Counted from the first letter of the stretch, positions 16,441 to 25,846 are shown. The stretch is 64,000 nt of DNA from Massilia kyonggiensis (GCF_024756235.1 NZ_JANUGY010000018.1:1-64000), one strand, 5' to 3'. Notes: generated from the letters alone by a model not told the origin. Made by a program: numbers and translations.

Positions 16441-17028
16441 TTACTCTGCAGCGGTTTCGGCCGTTGCGGCACCGCGCGGGATCGACGAGGTGGCGACGGT
16501 CTGGTCCTGGCCGTGGGCGACCACGGTCACGCCTTCCGGCAGGGTCAGCTGCGACACGTGGATCGACTGACCGGCTTCCAGCTTCGACAGGTCGACGGTG
16601 ATGAATTCCGGCAGTTGGCCCGGCAGGCAGGACACGTCCAGCTCGTTCAGCACGTGCGACACGATGGCGCCGCTCAGCTTGACTGCCGGCGAGACTTCGG
16701 CGTTGACGAAGTGCAGGGCGACCTTGGCGTGGATCGGCTGCGAAGCGTCGACGCGCTGGAAGTCAGCGTGCAGGACGATTTGCTTGTATGCGTGCATCTG
16801 GAAGTCGCGCAGCAGGACTTTCTGGACTTGGCCGTCCAGTTCCAGATCCAGGATCGAACCGTGGAAAGCTTCTTTCTTGAGCGCGTGGAACAACGCGTTG
16901 CCATCCAGGGCGATCAGTTGCGGGGCAGCGGTGCCACCGTAGATGATGCCCGGGGTCTGGCCGGCGTTGCGCAGGCGGCGGCTCGCTCCGGTCCCCTGCT
17001 GAGTACGTGCAAATGCGACTACTTTCAT
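16441..17028 (-). CDS. rplY: 50S ribosomal protein L25/general stress protein Ctc
   Basis: The 195-residue protein is the long form of L25, with the N-terminal 5S-rRNA-binding barrel (FARTQQGTGASRRLRNAG, then PGIIYGG) and the C-terminal CTC/TL5 beta domain up to about residue 180, followed by an Ala-rich tail. It binds 5S rRNA on the large subunit. The ATG at 17028 starts MKVVAFAR, as in close homologues. It follows prs by 191 bases on the same strand, the usual Burkholderiales order. Confidence 0.97.
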   Translation of the reverse strand: MKVVAFARTQQGTGASRRLRNAGQTPGIIYGGTAAPQLIALDGNALFHALKKEAFHGSILDLELDGQVQKVLLRDFQMHAYKQIVLHADFQRVDASQPIHAKVALHFVNAEVSPAVKLSGAIVSHVLNELDVSCLPGQLPEFITVDLSKLEAGQSIHVSQLTLPEGVTVVAHGQDQTVATSSIPRGAATAETAAE

Positions 17029-17219
17029 GGTGTTACTCCAAAGTGTGGGCCCGAATGCCGGCGTGAGCCGGCCCGGTTGCCCGGGTTGTGATGTCCCCGC
17101 GACCAGGGACATCGGTAAAAGAGCGCACTCGCGCGCTCAAGAAATTCAGTAAATCTTTGATACGTCAACGGCGCGCCGGCTTTCCAGCCAGGCGCGCCGC
17201 GCTTGAAACGTGTGTCCGG
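17029..17219 (-). other. prs-rplY intergenic region with inverted repeats
   Basis: No gene is visible. An 8-bp stem, GATGTCCC at 17090-17097 with GGGACATC at 17106-17113, and a GGCGCGCC-flanked hairpin near 17169-17201 are present. Neither is followed by a clear T run on the minus strand, so they may be processing or attenuation structures rather than terminators. Confidence 0.45.
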
Positions 17220-18170
17220 TCAGTCGACGAACAGCGAGATGACCGAGTCGCCCTTGACGATACGCTTGAACGTCTCGGCCAGCAGCGGTGCGCAGGTCAG
17301 CTGGCGGATCTTGCCGCAAGCCTGGCCAGCCGGGCTCAGCGGGATCGTGTCGGTGACGACCAGTTCGTCCAGCGGCGAATTCGAGATGCGCTCGATGGCC
17401 GGGCCGGACAGCACCGGGTGCGTGCAGTATGCGACGACTTTCTTCGCGCCACGCTCTTTGAGGACTTCGGCGGCCTTGGTCAGCGTGCCCGCGGTGTCGA
17501 CCATGTCGTCCATGATCACGCAGTTGCGGCCTTCGACTTCACCGATGATGTTCATGACTTCCGACACGTTCGCCTTCGGACGGCGCTTGTCGATGATCGC
17601 CAGGTCGCAGCCGAGGCGCTTGGCCAGCGCACGGGCACGCACCACGCCGCCGACGTCCGGCGACACGACCAGCAGGTCGTCGTAGTTGCGCTTCTGCAGG
17701 TCACCCAGCAACAGCGGCGATGCGTAGATGTTGTCGACCGGGATATCGAAGAAGCCCTGGATCTGGTCGGCGTGCAGGTCCATGATCAGGACGCGCTCGA
17801 CGCCGGCTTCTTCCAGCATGTTCGCGACAACCTTGGCCGAGATCGCGACGCGTGCGGAACGCGGACGGCGGTCCTGGCGGGCGTAGCCGAAGTAAGGAAT
17901 CGCCGCGGTGATGCGGCCTGCCGATGCGCGCTTGAGAGCGTCGACCATCAGCATGATTTCCATCAGGTTGTCATTGGTGGGAGCGCAGGTCGATTGCAGA
18001 ACGAAGACGTCCTTGCCACGAACGTTCTCGTTGATTTCGACCATGACTTCGCCGTCGGAGAACTTCGAGACCACGGCTTTGCCGAGAGGAATGCCGAGGT
18101 TTTTTGCGACCCCTTCTGCTAGCGCCGGATTGGCATTGCCGGTAAAAACCATCAGGTTTTCGTAAGCCAT
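17220..18170 (-). CDS. prs: ribose-phosphate pyrophosphokinase
   Basis: This 316-residue class I PRPP synthetase makes PRPP from ribose 5-phosphate and ATP for nucleotide, His and Trp synthesis. The FSDGEVMVEI start, YARQDRRPRSARVAISAK flexible loop, DLHADQIQGFFDIPVDN metal/ribose site and the PRPP-binding loop VIMDDMVDTAGTLT are all intact and the length is standard. The ATG at 18170 begins MAYENLMVF. A tRNA-Gln gene and its terminator lie upstream on the same strand, so prs should have its own promoter between about 18171 and 18245. Confidence 0.98.
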   Translation of the reverse strand: MAYENLMVFTGNANPALAEGVAKNLGIPLGKAVVSKFSDGEVMVEINENVRGKDVFVLQSTCAPTNDNLMEIMLMVDALKRASAGRITAAIPYFGYARQDRRPRSARVAISAKVVANMLEEAGVERVLIMDLHADQIQGFFDIPVDNIYASPLLLGDLQKRNYDDLLVVSPDVGGVVRARALAKRLGCDLAIIDKRRPKANVSEVMNIIGEVEGRNCVIMDDMVDTAGTLTKAAEVLKERGAKKVVAYCTHPVLSGPAIERISNSPLDELVVTDTIPLSPAGQACGKIRQLTCAPLLAETFKRIVKGDSVISLFVD

Positions 18171-18245
18171 GGGAGTCCCAGAGATGTAAGAGCGTTGAAA
18201 GAACTTGAAAAGCAGCTAATCGTCGGAGGATTAACGCTGAACCAC

Positions 18246-18283
18246 AAAAAAAAATGAGCCGCTCATTGGCGGCTCCATTTTTA
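18246..18283 (-). terminator. terminator downstream of tRNA-Gln
   Basis: The arms GAGCCGC and GCGGCTC (7 bp, 6-base loop) have an A-run of at least nine on one side and ATTTTT on the other, so the hairpin works as a terminator on the minus strand and possibly both. It separates tRNA-Gln from prs. Confidence 0.82.
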
Positions 18284-18330
18284 TCTGCCTGCTGGAGCAC
18301 GTGTCATCATCAGCTCAGGCAAAGAAACTT

Positions 18331-18407
18331 TGGCAGGGGAACAAGGATTCGAACCTTGGTATGCCGGAATCAAAATCCGGTGCCTTAACCAGCTTGGCGA
18401 TTCCCCT
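18331..18407 (-). tRNA. tRNA-Gln (anticodon TTG)
   Basis: The minus strand folds into a complete cloverleaf of 77 bases with an encoded CCA. The acceptor arm is AGGGGAA/TTCCCCT with a G discriminator. The D arm includes AAGCTGGTTAAGGC, the anticodon loop is TTTTGAT (anticodon TTG) within a CCGGA/TCCGG stem, and the T arm is CAAGGTTCGAATCCTTG. Its place between ispE and prs is the common Burkholderiales arrangement. No integrase or att repeat is visible beside it. Confidence 0.97.
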
Positions 18408-18480
18408 ACACTGAAACTTACAGCTCGTCGCTACACTCGATTATTATATCGTCAAATGCGTCGACAGGCAAAATTTTATT

Positions 18481-19380
18481 CTACAACGAATGGGTTTGCA
18501 AGAGCATTTTCATCGGATGTCGCTGCAACGCTTTCGCTTTCCACGCTCTCCACTGTCCCGGCACCTGAGTCAGTACCCGTTCAGCTTCCTGCTCTGTGGA
18601 AAATGCGCAAAACACGCACGATCCGGAACCAGTCATCCTGGCCGCTCCGTAACCACCCAACCATTCGATCGCCTCTGCTACCGGCGGGAACAGGCGGGCT
18701 GCCACGTCCTGCAAATCATTTTTCCCGAAGCCAACCAAGTCATTCGACTCGACATGTCGTCTGGAAAAGTCCGATATTGTGATGGCTTTCGTGTTTCTTG
18801 TCAAATCCGGGGCCGTAAAAATTGCAACGGTGGGCACGGACACGCCCGGTTCGATGACGACATACCAGCAATCCGGCCCCGGCACGGCCTGCAGCGCCTC
18901 GCCCACGCCCTCGGCGAATGCCGTCTCGCCGAACAGGAAAAACGGAATGTCGGCGCCCAGCGGCAGGCCCAGCGCGATCAACTCGGCATCCGTCAGGCCG
19001 GCCTGCCATAAATGATTGGCCGCCATCAGCGCCGTGGCCGCGTCGGAGGAGCCCCCGCCGAGTCCGCCGCCCATCGGCAGGCATTTCTCGACGGCGACGT
19101 CGATCCCGGGCGGCAGGCGCCCGTGACGGCGCTGGTATTCCGCCTGCAACGCGCGCAGCGCGCGGACGATCAGGTCCTGCTCTTCCGGCACGCCGGGAAC
19201 AATCGTCGTGCGCACGATGCGCTCGTCGCTCCGCAAATCGAAGTGCAAGGTGTCGCTGCGGTCGATGAGTTGAAACACGGATTGCAGCAGGTGGTAGCCA
19301 TCGGGCCGGCGTCCGACCACGTGCAGGAACAGGTTCAGCTTGGCCGGCGCGGGGCAGTTGTGCAAAGAGGTCGCTGCCAT
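18481..19380 (-). CDS. ispE: 4-diphosphocytidyl-2-C-methyl-D-erythritol kinase
   Basis: The 299-residue GHMP kinase catalyses the ATP-dependent phosphorylation of CDP-methylerythritol in the non-mevalonate isoprenoid pathway. It has PAPAKLNLFLHVVGRRPDGYH at the start (catalytic Asp and substrate residues nearby), the glycine-rich ATP loop LPMGGGLGGGSSDAA and the GADIPFF and MTGSGSCVFC motifs. The length is slightly above the family norm. It starts just after the lolB stop (one-base gap), a standard lolB-ispE operon. Confidence 0.97.
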   Translation of the reverse strand: MAATSLHNCPAPAKLNLFLHVVGRRPDGYHLLQSVFQLIDRSDTLHFDLRSDERIVRTTIVPGVPEEQDLIVRALRALQAEYQRRHGRLPPGIDVAVEKCLPMGGGLGGGSSDAATALMAANHLWQAGLTDAELIALGLPLGADIPFFLFGETAFAEGVGEALQAVPGPDCWYVVIEPGVSVPTVAIFTAPDLTRNTKAITISDFSRRHVESNDLVGFGKNDLQDVAARLFPPVAEAIEWLGGYGAARMTGSGSCVFCAFSTEQEAERVLTQVPGQWRAWKAKALQRHPMKMLLQTHSL

Positions 19381-19381
19381 G

Positions 19382-19996
19382 TCACGCCACCGGATCGATG
19401 ACGATGCGGATCGTCAGCGCATCGCCGACGGCCGTCGTGCTGCGCTCGGCATCGATGCGGCGCGGCATCGGCGCGCCGCCCGGGCCGTTTTGCCATTCCA
19501 CGAAACGCAGGCGCCAGCCATCGTTCGTGACGACGCTGTCGTGCGCGGGCGACGCCGTGAAACGCTTGCCGCTCGCGTCGACGGCATAGCCCTGCAGCCA
19601 GTCGCGCAGGCCGCTCACGGGCAGGGTCCAGCCTAGGGATTTCGCCGTCAGCGTGTCGATGTCCTTTTCCACGCGCGGTTCGCGGCCGGACTGTTTCAAC
19701 GTCGCGGTGTCGGGCGTGACGGTGATCTCGGCAACGGTCTGGCCCAGCGGCGAGAACAGGGCCACGTCGATGCGGCCGGGGCGCTGCGCCCACGTGAAAT
19801 TGCCGTTGATCGATTGCGGCTGGCCATCCTTCTGGTAATTCGCGGCCAGGCGGCCGTTCAGGTCGATGGTGTCGCGGTAGGCGCCCACCTGGGCGGTCGG
19901 GTTGGTCAGCGGGACGTTAGCGGTGGTGGCGCAGCCGGCCAGGGCAGCAGCAAAGCCGGTGGCGAGAACGAAACGGGAAAGTGAATGCATCGGCAT
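19382..19996 (-). CDS. lolB: outer-membrane lipoprotein insertase LolB
   Basis: The 204-residue lipoprotein has a signal peptide ending in LAGC (Cys at about residue 22), then the LolB barrel: LNGRLAANYQKDGQPQSING, FTWAQRPGRIDVALFSPLGQ and SLGWTLPVSGLRDWLQG. LolB accepts lipoproteins from LolA and places them in the outer membrane. Two ATGs lie six bases apart at the start; I give the longer form. It is followed at once by ispE and preceded by a TPR lipoprotein gene, 57 bases upstream. Confidence 0.93.
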   Translation of the reverse strand: MPMHSLSRFVLATGFAAALAGCATTANVPLTNPTAQVGAYRDTIDLNGRLAANYQKDGQPQSINGNFTWAQRPGRIDVALFSPLGQTVAEITVTPDTATLKQSGREPRVEKDIDTLTAKSLGWTLPVSGLRDWLQGYAVDASGKRFTASPAHDSVVTNDGWRLRFVEWQNGPGGAPMPRRIDAERSTTAVGDALTIRIVIDPVA

Positions 19997-20053
19997 GGAA
20001 TGAACAGGTCAATAAACCGACGGACGCCGCAGCGTCCGTCGATTGTCATTATT

Positions 20054-21841
20054 TCACAGAGTCTGGTGCAGGCGCGCCAGTGTGCTCTTCAACGCGTCGT
20101 TCTTCGGATCCTTGGCCTGTGCTTCGCGCCATAGCTTGCGGGCATCTTCTTTCTGGCCCTTCTTCCACAGCACTTCGCCCAGGTGGACGGCGATTTCCGG
20201 ATCGTTGCGCACCGCATAGGCCTTGCGCAGATGGGTCTCGGCCTCGTCCAGCTTACCCAGGCGATAGTTCACCCAGCCCATGCTGTCGAGGATGAACGGG
20301 TCGTTCGGCGCCATTTTGAGGGCCTTCGAAATCAGCTGGTGCGCTTCCTTCAGGCGAATGTTGCGGTCGGCCAGCGAATAGCCGAGCGCGTTATAGGCCT
20401 GCATATTGTCCGGCGACTTGGCGATCACTTTACGCAGCGACTTTTCCATCACGGCCGTCTTGCCCATCTTTTCGGCCATCAGGGCATAGTCGTACAGGAA
20501 ATCCATATTGTCCGGGAAGCGCTTGACGCCCTGCTCCATCAGCTTGAACGCGTCCTTGGGCTGGCCCGCGTCGCGCAGGATCTGCGCTTCGACGAGGACG
20601 ATCTGCGCCTGTTCCGTCTTGTCGTCCGTCTTCAGGGTGCCCAGCAGCTTGCGCGCGCCGGCGACGTCGCCCTGCTTCGCGGTCAGCTGGGCACGGCGCA
20701 GCGCGGCGCCGAACTGGACCTTCGGATCCTCGGTGTCGAGCCGGTCGAGCCAGTCGGCCGCGGCCTTGTAGTCGCCCCGTTCCTCGGCGATCTGGGACAG
20801 GATCATCACGGCCTTGGACGGGTCGCGCTCGTCTTCCGGCGCCTTGTCCATCAGGTCCACGAAGCGGCTGAAATATTTTTCGGCGGCAGGACGGTCGTTC
20901 ATCTGCATCGACAGGATGCCGAGCGCGTACAAGGTGCCCGGATTGTCGGGCTGGGCCTTATCCAGCGTGAGGAATTCCTGGCGCGCGGCCTCGTACTGCT
21001 TGTCGTTGACGAGCAGGCGGGCATACGCGGAACGCACTTCGCGCGCCTCCGGATGGGCGGCGAGGAAATCCTTGAGCACCTTGATGGCGCCGCCTTCGTC
21101 CTCGCTCACCTGGGCCGCGGTCAGCGCGGCGATCTCGGAGTCGGGTTTCAACTGCAGGGCCGCCTGCGCCTCGCGCTTCGCGGCCGCCCTGTCGTTGCGC
21201 GCCAGCGCGGCCTGGGCCAGCACGACGTGCGTCTCCATCAGGTTCCCATACGGCGCGACGAGGCGCTCCAGCATGGCGACGGCGGCCTCCTTGTCCTTGG
21301 CGCGCAGCAGCAACTGCTGCATCTGGAACATCACGAGGCCGCGTGCGGCCGGGGTCGCGTCCGCCAGACGCTGTTTCAATATATTTTCGGCCTCGCCGAG
21401 GTTGTCGGAAAGGATGACCAGCCCCAGATAGTACTGGCTGGCCTCTTCGGAGTCCGGTGCGTACTGGCGCCACAGCTTCACGGCGGCGAGCGCGTCGTCG
21501 GCCTGCTTGGCGGACAGCGCCATCTCGGCGGCGCGCTTGGCCAGGCGCGGGTCCTTCGTCTGCTGGGCCAGGCTCATCATCGTCAGGTACGGGCCTTGCC
21601 AGTCCCCGTTCTTGTAGGCCATCTCGGCCTGCATGAGCTGGGCCATCATGGCCGGGGTCATCTCGACGTTGGGGAGCTTTTCGGCCTGCTCGCCTTCCTT
21701 TGCCTGGTCCGGATGGTCCCGGGCTTCGGCGGCGGCGAGCGGCTGGTCGGACAGGTCCTGGGCCGGTTGCTGCTGCTTGGGAGCCACAGCGCAGGCCGAC
21801 AGCAGTGCGGAGAGGGTTACAATGGCGAAAGCGTTTTTCAA
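20054..21841 (-). CDS. tetratricopeptide-repeat lipoprotein
   Basis: The protein of about 595 residues has a lipoprotein signal (ALLSAC lipobox, Cys near residue 17), a Pro/Gln-rich linker and about ten TPR units from residue 80 to the end, for example MQAYNALGYSLADRNIRLKEA and DPFILDSMGWVNYRLGKLDEA. Such PilF/NlpI-like scaffolds commonly precede lolB in Burkholderiales. I prefer the TTG start at 21841 because it gives an MKNAFAIV-type lipoprotein leader with GGGA upstream; the frame is open to an ATG at 21886. A role in envelope assembly is inferred from its neighbours. It is divergent from mutM. Confidence 0.85.
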   Translation of the reverse strand: MKNAFAIVTLSALLSACAVAPKQQQPAQDLSDQPLAAAEARDHPDQAKEGEQAEKLPNVEMTPAMMAQLMQAEMAYKNGDWQGPYLTMMSLAQQTKDPRLAKRAAEMALSAKQADDALAAVKLWRQYAPDSEEASQYYLGLVILSDNLGEAENILKQRLADATPAARGLVMFQMQQLLLRAKDKEAAVAMLERLVAPYGNLMETHVVLAQAALARNDRAAAKREAQAALQLKPDSEIAALTAAQVSEDEGGAIKVLKDFLAAHPEAREVRSAYARLLVNDKQYEAARQEFLTLDKAQPDNPGTLYALGILSMQMNDRPAAEKYFSRFVDLMDKAPEDERDPSKAVMILSQIAEERGDYKAAADWLDRLDTEDPKVQFGAALRRAQLTAKQGDVAGARKLLGTLKTDDKTEQAQIVLVEAQILRDAGQPKDAFKLMEQGVKRFPDNMDFLYDYALMAEKMGKTAVMEKSLRKVIAKSPDNMQAYNALGYSLADRNIRLKEAHQLISKALKMAPNDPFILDSMGWVNYRLGKLDEAETHLRKAYAVRNDPEIAVHLGEVLWKKGQKEDARKLWREAQAKDPKNDALKSTLARLHQTL

Positions 21842-21945
21842 GGCAAGTCCCACGTCGTCGAGATTGTCCGATTCTACGCCATGCACCCGTCGCGCGTGCG
21901 CCGCTGCAACACGAATTTACATTCCTCTCACGTTGTCAATCATTC

Positions 21946-22779
21946 ATGCCTGAATTACCAGAAGTCGAAGTCACCCGGCGGGGTGTTGCCCCGCATCTGG
22001 AAGAGCGCATCGTCGAAGACGTCGTGCTGCGCCGCGAAGGCCTGCGCTGGCCGTTTCCCCCGAATTTGCGCGAGCTGCTCGCGGGCCGCCGCATCCTCGG
22101 CACGGGCCGGCGCGGCAAATACCTGCTGCTGACTTTCGAACACGGCACGCTGATCGTCCACCTGGGCATGTCGGGCCATTTGCGCGTGCTGCCGGAAGGC
22201 GTCGACTTGAAAAAGCACGACCACTTCGACCTCGTCGTGCGCGGCCCGGAAGGCCGGAGAGTCCTGCGCCTGCACGACCCGCGCCGCTTCGGCGCCGTCC
22301 TCTGGCATGGTCACGACGACGGCGAGCTGGAGCAGCACGTGCTACTGCGCGGCCTGGGCGTGGAACCGCTCGAAGACAAGTTCTCCGGCGCCCTGCTCCA
22401 CCAGGCGACGAGAAACCGCAGCGCCCCGATCAAGCAGGTGCTGCTGGCCGGCGATATCGTCGTCGGCGTCGGCAATATCTATGCGTGCGAGAGCCTGTTC
22501 CGCGCCGGCATCAACCCGAAGACGGCCGCCGGCAAGATCAGCCGTGCCCGCTACGACAAGCTCGCGGAAGCGATCCGCGACATCCTTGCCGCCGCGATCG
22601 TGCAAGGCGGCAGCACGCTGCGTGACTTTATTGCCGTAAATGGTCAGTCGGGCTATTTCCAGCAGACATATTTCGTCTATGATCGTGCAGGAGTTCCTTG
22701 CCGCAACTGTGGCACGCCGGTCCGCCAAATCAAGCAGGGCCAGCGGTCCACGTTCTACTGCGCGGTCTGCCAGCGGTAA
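21946..22779 (+). CDS. mutM: formamidopyrimidine-DNA glycosylase
   Basis: The 277-residue bifunctional glycosylase/AP lyase removes 8-oxoguanine and formamidopyrimidines. MPELPEVEVTRRG supplies the N-terminal Pro nucleophile and Glu3. HLGMSGHLRV, the H2TH region (KQVLLAGDIVVGVGNIYACE) and the C-terminal four-Cys zinc finger (CRNC ... CAVC) complete the enzyme. It starts at the ATG at 21946 and is followed 29 bases later by the dynamin-like GTPase gene and then mutY. Confidence 0.98.
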   Translation: MPELPEVEVTRRGVAPHLEERIVEDVVLRREGLRWPFPPNLRELLAGRRILGTGRRGKYLLLTFEHGTLIVHLGMSGHLRVLPEGVDLKKHDHFDLVVRGPEGRRVLRLHDPRRFGAVLWHGHDDGELEQHVLLRGLGVEPLEDKFSGALLHQATRNRSAPIKQVLLAGDIVVGVGNIYACESLFRAGINPKTAAGKISRARYDKLAEAIRDILAAAIVQGGSTLRDFIAVNGQSGYFQQTYFVYDRAGVPCRNCGTPVRQIKQGQRSTFYCAVCQR

Positions 22780-22808
22780 GGTCATCGACGAAGCGCGGGA
22801 CATACATC

Positions 22809-24731
22809 ATGCAGGATTTGCAACAGTACGCGAACTGGCGCGCGCAGGTCGCCCAGGCGCTGGAAGAATATCGCGGCTGGGCCCAGGGGGCCGAGCTGCT
22901 GGACGGCGCGGCGGAACAGCGCGTCGCGCGTGCGCTCGCGCGGCTGCGCGACGACCGGCTGTCGGTCGCGTTCGTGGCCGAGTTCTCGCGCGGTAAATCC
23001 GAGCTGATCAACGCCATCTTCTTTGCCGACTACGGCCAGCGCATCGTGCCGTCGAGCCCCGGCCGCACGACGATGTGCCCGACCGAATTCGCCTGGGACC
23101 CTCGGCTGGCGCCCAGCATCCGCCTGCTCCCGATCGAAACGCGCGCCGAGCGCCTGGCCACCGGCGACTATCGCGACGTCCCGGATGCGTGGACCGTGCT
23201 GCCGCTGGACCTGTCCGCACCGGAGCGCATGCACGAGACCTTCCAGCAGGTGAGCCACACGCGCCGCGTCACGCCGGGCGAAGCGCAGCGCTACGGCCTG
23301 TACGATCCGGACGACCCCGACCTCGCGGCGACCCTGGGCGCGAACGGCCTCGTCGAGATCCCGCGCTGGCGCCACGCGCTGATCAACGTGCCGCATCCGC
23401 TGCTCAAGCAGGGCCTCGTGATCCTCGACACGCCGGGCCTGAACGCGATCGGCACGGAGCCGGAACTGACCTTGAACCTGATCCCGAACGCGCACGCGGT
23501 GCTGTTCATCCTGGCCGCGGAGACGGGCGTCACGAAGAGCGACATCGACGTCTGGCGTACGCACATCAACGCCGGGCCGGGACGCATCGTGGTGCTGAAC
23601 AAGATCGATGCGCTGTGGGACGAACTCAGGACGCCACAGGACAACGACGCCGCCATCGCGCGCCAGCAGCACGACGCCGCGCGCCTGCTGGGCGTGGCGG
23701 ATGCGCAGGTGTTCCCGGTGTCCGCGCAAAAGGCCCTCGTCGGCAAGATCACGGGCGACCTCGGGCTGTTCGAAAAGAGCCGCGTGGGCGCGCTGGAATC
23801 GGCGCTGTTCCACGAACTGATCCCGGCGCGCCAGGACATCCTGCGCCGCCAGTTGCAGGACGACCTCGCGACGTTGACGGGCGCCCAGTCCGCGCTCCTC
23901 GCCGCGCGCGGACGCGACCTCGTCGAGCAGCTGCAGGAACTGCAAAGCCTGCGCGGCAAGAACCAGGGCGTGATCGCCCACATGATGCGCCGCGTCGAGA
24001 TGGAAAAGAAGGAATTCGACGCCAGCCTGTTCAAGCTGCAGGGCACGCGCGCCGTGTTCACCACGCTGTCGACGGAGCTGTATTCCATCATCGGCATGGA
24101 TGTCGTGCAGGACCGCGTCGACGCCGTGCGCGCCGCGATGGAAGCCGCGCGCTTTTCGACCGGCATGCGCGCACCGGTGCGCACGTTCTTCGACCAGGCG
24201 CATGCCAGCCTGGCTGCGGCCGAATCGAAAATCGCCGAGATCGCGGCGATGATGGAGACGATGGTCCGGCGCTTCTCCACCGAGCACGGACTCGCGCTGG
24301 CGCTGCCGGCCGCGCTGTCGCTGGAACGCTACCGCCGCGAGATCGCCGCCATCGAGGCGATCTACGTGAAGCAGTTCGGCACGGCGACCCTGCTCATCAC
24401 GAGCCGCGGCACCCTGCTCGAACGCTTCTTCGACACGATCGCGTCGCGCATCAAATTCGCGTTCCGCGAAGCGAACGGCGACGCCGAGGCGTGGCTGAAG
24501 GTGATCATGGCGCCGCTGGAAGCGCAGATCCGCCAGCACCGCGACCAGCTGCGGCACCGCCAGGCGTCGATCCAGCGCATCCTGGAAGCCACCGACAGCC
24601 TGGAACAGAAAATCGCCGCCTTCGAGGCGGCCCAACACGACCTGGAGCAGGTCAAGGCGCGGCTGGCCAGCCTGTCCGGCGTCGTCGCGGACGCCTTGCG
24701 CGCCGACCTGCCCGAATTGCGAGCCGCTTGA
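22809..24731 (+). CDS. dynamin-family GTPase
   Basis: The 640-residue protein has an N-terminal GTPase domain: P-loop AEFSRGKSELINAI, G3 DTPGLNAIG and G4 NKID. A long helical region with coiled-coil character fills the C-terminal half. The first Gly of the P-loop is Ala, which occurs in related bacterial proteins. No membrane segment is obvious, so any membrane contact would be peripheral. Bacterial dynamin-like proteins remodel or protect membranes; the function of this subgroup is unknown. It lies between mutM (29 bases) and mutY (3 bases) and is very probably co-transcribed with them. I chose the ATG at 22809 because it follows the mutM stop and a GGGA. Confidence 0.88.
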   Translation: MQDLQQYANWRAQVAQALEEYRGWAQGAELLDGAAEQRVARALARLRDDRLSVAFVAEFSRGKSELINAIFFADYGQRIVPSSPGRTTMCPTEFAWDPRLAPSIRLLPIETRAERLATGDYRDVPDAWTVLPLDLSAPERMHETFQQVSHTRRVTPGEAQRYGLYDPDDPDLAATLGANGLVEIPRWRHALINVPHPLLKQGLVILDTPGLNAIGTEPELTLNLIPNAHAVLFILAAETGVTKSDIDVWRTHINAGPGRIVVLNKIDALWDELRTPQDNDAAIARQQHDAARLLGVADAQVFPVSAQKALVGKITGDLGLFEKSRVGALESALFHELIPARQDILRRQLQDDLATLTGAQSALLAARGRDLVEQLQELQSLRGKNQGVIAHMMRRVEMEKKEFDASLFKLQGTRAVFTTLSTELYSIIGMDVVQDRVDAVRAAMEAARFSTGMRAPVRTFFDQAHASLAAAESKIAEIAAMMETMVRRFSTEHGLALALPAALSLERYRREIAAIEAIYVKQFGTATLLITSRGTLLERFFDTIASRIKFAFREANGDAEAWLKVIMAPLEAQIRQHRDQLRHRQASIQRILEATDSLEQKIAAFEAAQHDLEQVKARLASLSGVVADALRADLPELRAA

Positions 24732-24734
24732 TCA

Positions 24735-25844
24735 ATGAAACGCAGCACCGACACCGAAATCCTGTCCGACCCCAGCTTCTCGCGCGCCGTCATCGACTGG
24801 CAGCGCGCCCACGGCCGCCACGCCCTGCCCTGGCAGAACACGCGCGACGCCTACCGCATCTGGCTCTCCGAAATCATGCTGCAGCAGACACAGGTGACGG
24901 CGGTGCTGAGCTATTACGCGCGCTTTCTCGAGCGCTTCCCGACCGTACACGACCTCGCGGCCGCGCCGGCGGAAGACGTGATGGCGCACTGGAGCGGCCT
25001 CGGTTACTACACGCGGGCGCGCAACCTGCACGCGTGCGCGAAGCGCGTCGTCGCGGACTACGGCGGCGTGTTCCCGAGCGACCCGGCGCTGCTGGCCGAC
25101 CTGCCCGGCATCGGGCGCTCGACAGCCGCCGCCATCGCCGCGTTCTCGGCCGGCGCGCGTGCCGCGATTTTGGACGGCAACGTGAAACGCGTGTTCGCGC
25201 GCGTGTTCGGCATCGACGAATACCCGGGCATCAAGCCGGTGGAAGACGCGCTGTGGCGCCGCGCCGACGCGCTGCTGCCGGAAGGCGGCGGCATCGAGGC
25301 GTACACTCAGGGCCTGATGGACCTGGGCGCCACGCTGTGCACGCGCGGGAAACCGGACTGCGAGCGCTGCCCGCTGCAAGAACGCTGCGTGGCCTTCGCC
25401 ACCGGCCGGACGGCCGTGCTGCCCGTGCCGAAGCCGAAAAAGGCGACGCCGGAGCGGCGCGCGCTGATGCTGGCCGTCGTCGACGCCGGCCAGGTGCTGC
25501 TGCAGCAGCGACCGGATTCCGGCATCTGGGGCGGCCTGCTGTCGCTGCCGGAATATGATGGTCACGTGGCGCTGGATGAGGCGGACGACGTGTCGCCGAC
25601 GACGCTGGCCGGCGCCGCCGGCGAGTTCGGCACCGTGACCGAGGTCGAGCCGCTGCTGCCGCTGATGCACGGTTTTACCCACTACCGCCTGCACATCCAG
25701 CCCTACCGCATCGGCCTCGCTGCACGCGGTGAAACGCCCGCGGGCCACGTGTGGTGGGACTTGGCGAGCATCGCCGACGCACCGCTGCCGGCGCCGATCA
25801 AGAAGCTGCTGGGGCAGCTGGCGGCGCCGTCGCTGTTCTCCTGA
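24735..25844 (+). CDS. mutY: A/G-specific adenine DNA glycosylase
   Basis: The 369-residue enzyme excises adenine mispaired with 8-oxoguanine. Catalytic Glu46 (LSEIMLQQTQV), the helix-hairpin-helix LADLPGIGRSTAAA (about 120-133), Asp147 (AILDGNV) and the 4Fe-4S ligands Cys202, 209, 212 and 218 (C-x6-C-x2-C-x5-C) are present. A C-terminal NUDIX-like 8-oxoG recognition domain spans about 235-360. It starts three bases after the GTPase stop, so translation is coupled. Palindromic repeats lie directly after the stop. Confidence 0.98.
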   Translation: MKRSTDTEILSDPSFSRAVIDWQRAHGRHALPWQNTRDAYRIWLSEIMLQQTQVTAVLSYYARFLERFPTVHDLAAAPAEDVMAHWSGLGYYTRARNLHACAKRVVADYGGVFPSDPALLADLPGIGRSTAAAIAAFSAGARAAILDGNVKRVFARVFGIDEYPGIKPVEDALWRRADALLPEGGGIEAYTQGLMDLGATLCTRGKPDCERCPLQERCVAFATGRTAVLPVPKPKKATPERRALMLAVVDAGQVLLQQRPDSGIWGGLLSLPEYDGHVALDEADDVSPTTLAGAAGEFGTVTEVEPLLPLMHGFTHYRLHIQPYRIGLAARGETPAGHVWWDLASIADAPLPAPIKKLLGQLAAPSLFS

Positions 25845-25846
25845 CC

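Noticed and set aside
18331..18407. tRNA-Gln as a phage or island attachment site
   Set aside because: No integrase or duplicated tRNA 3' end is visible on either side, and the flanking genes are conserved core genes.
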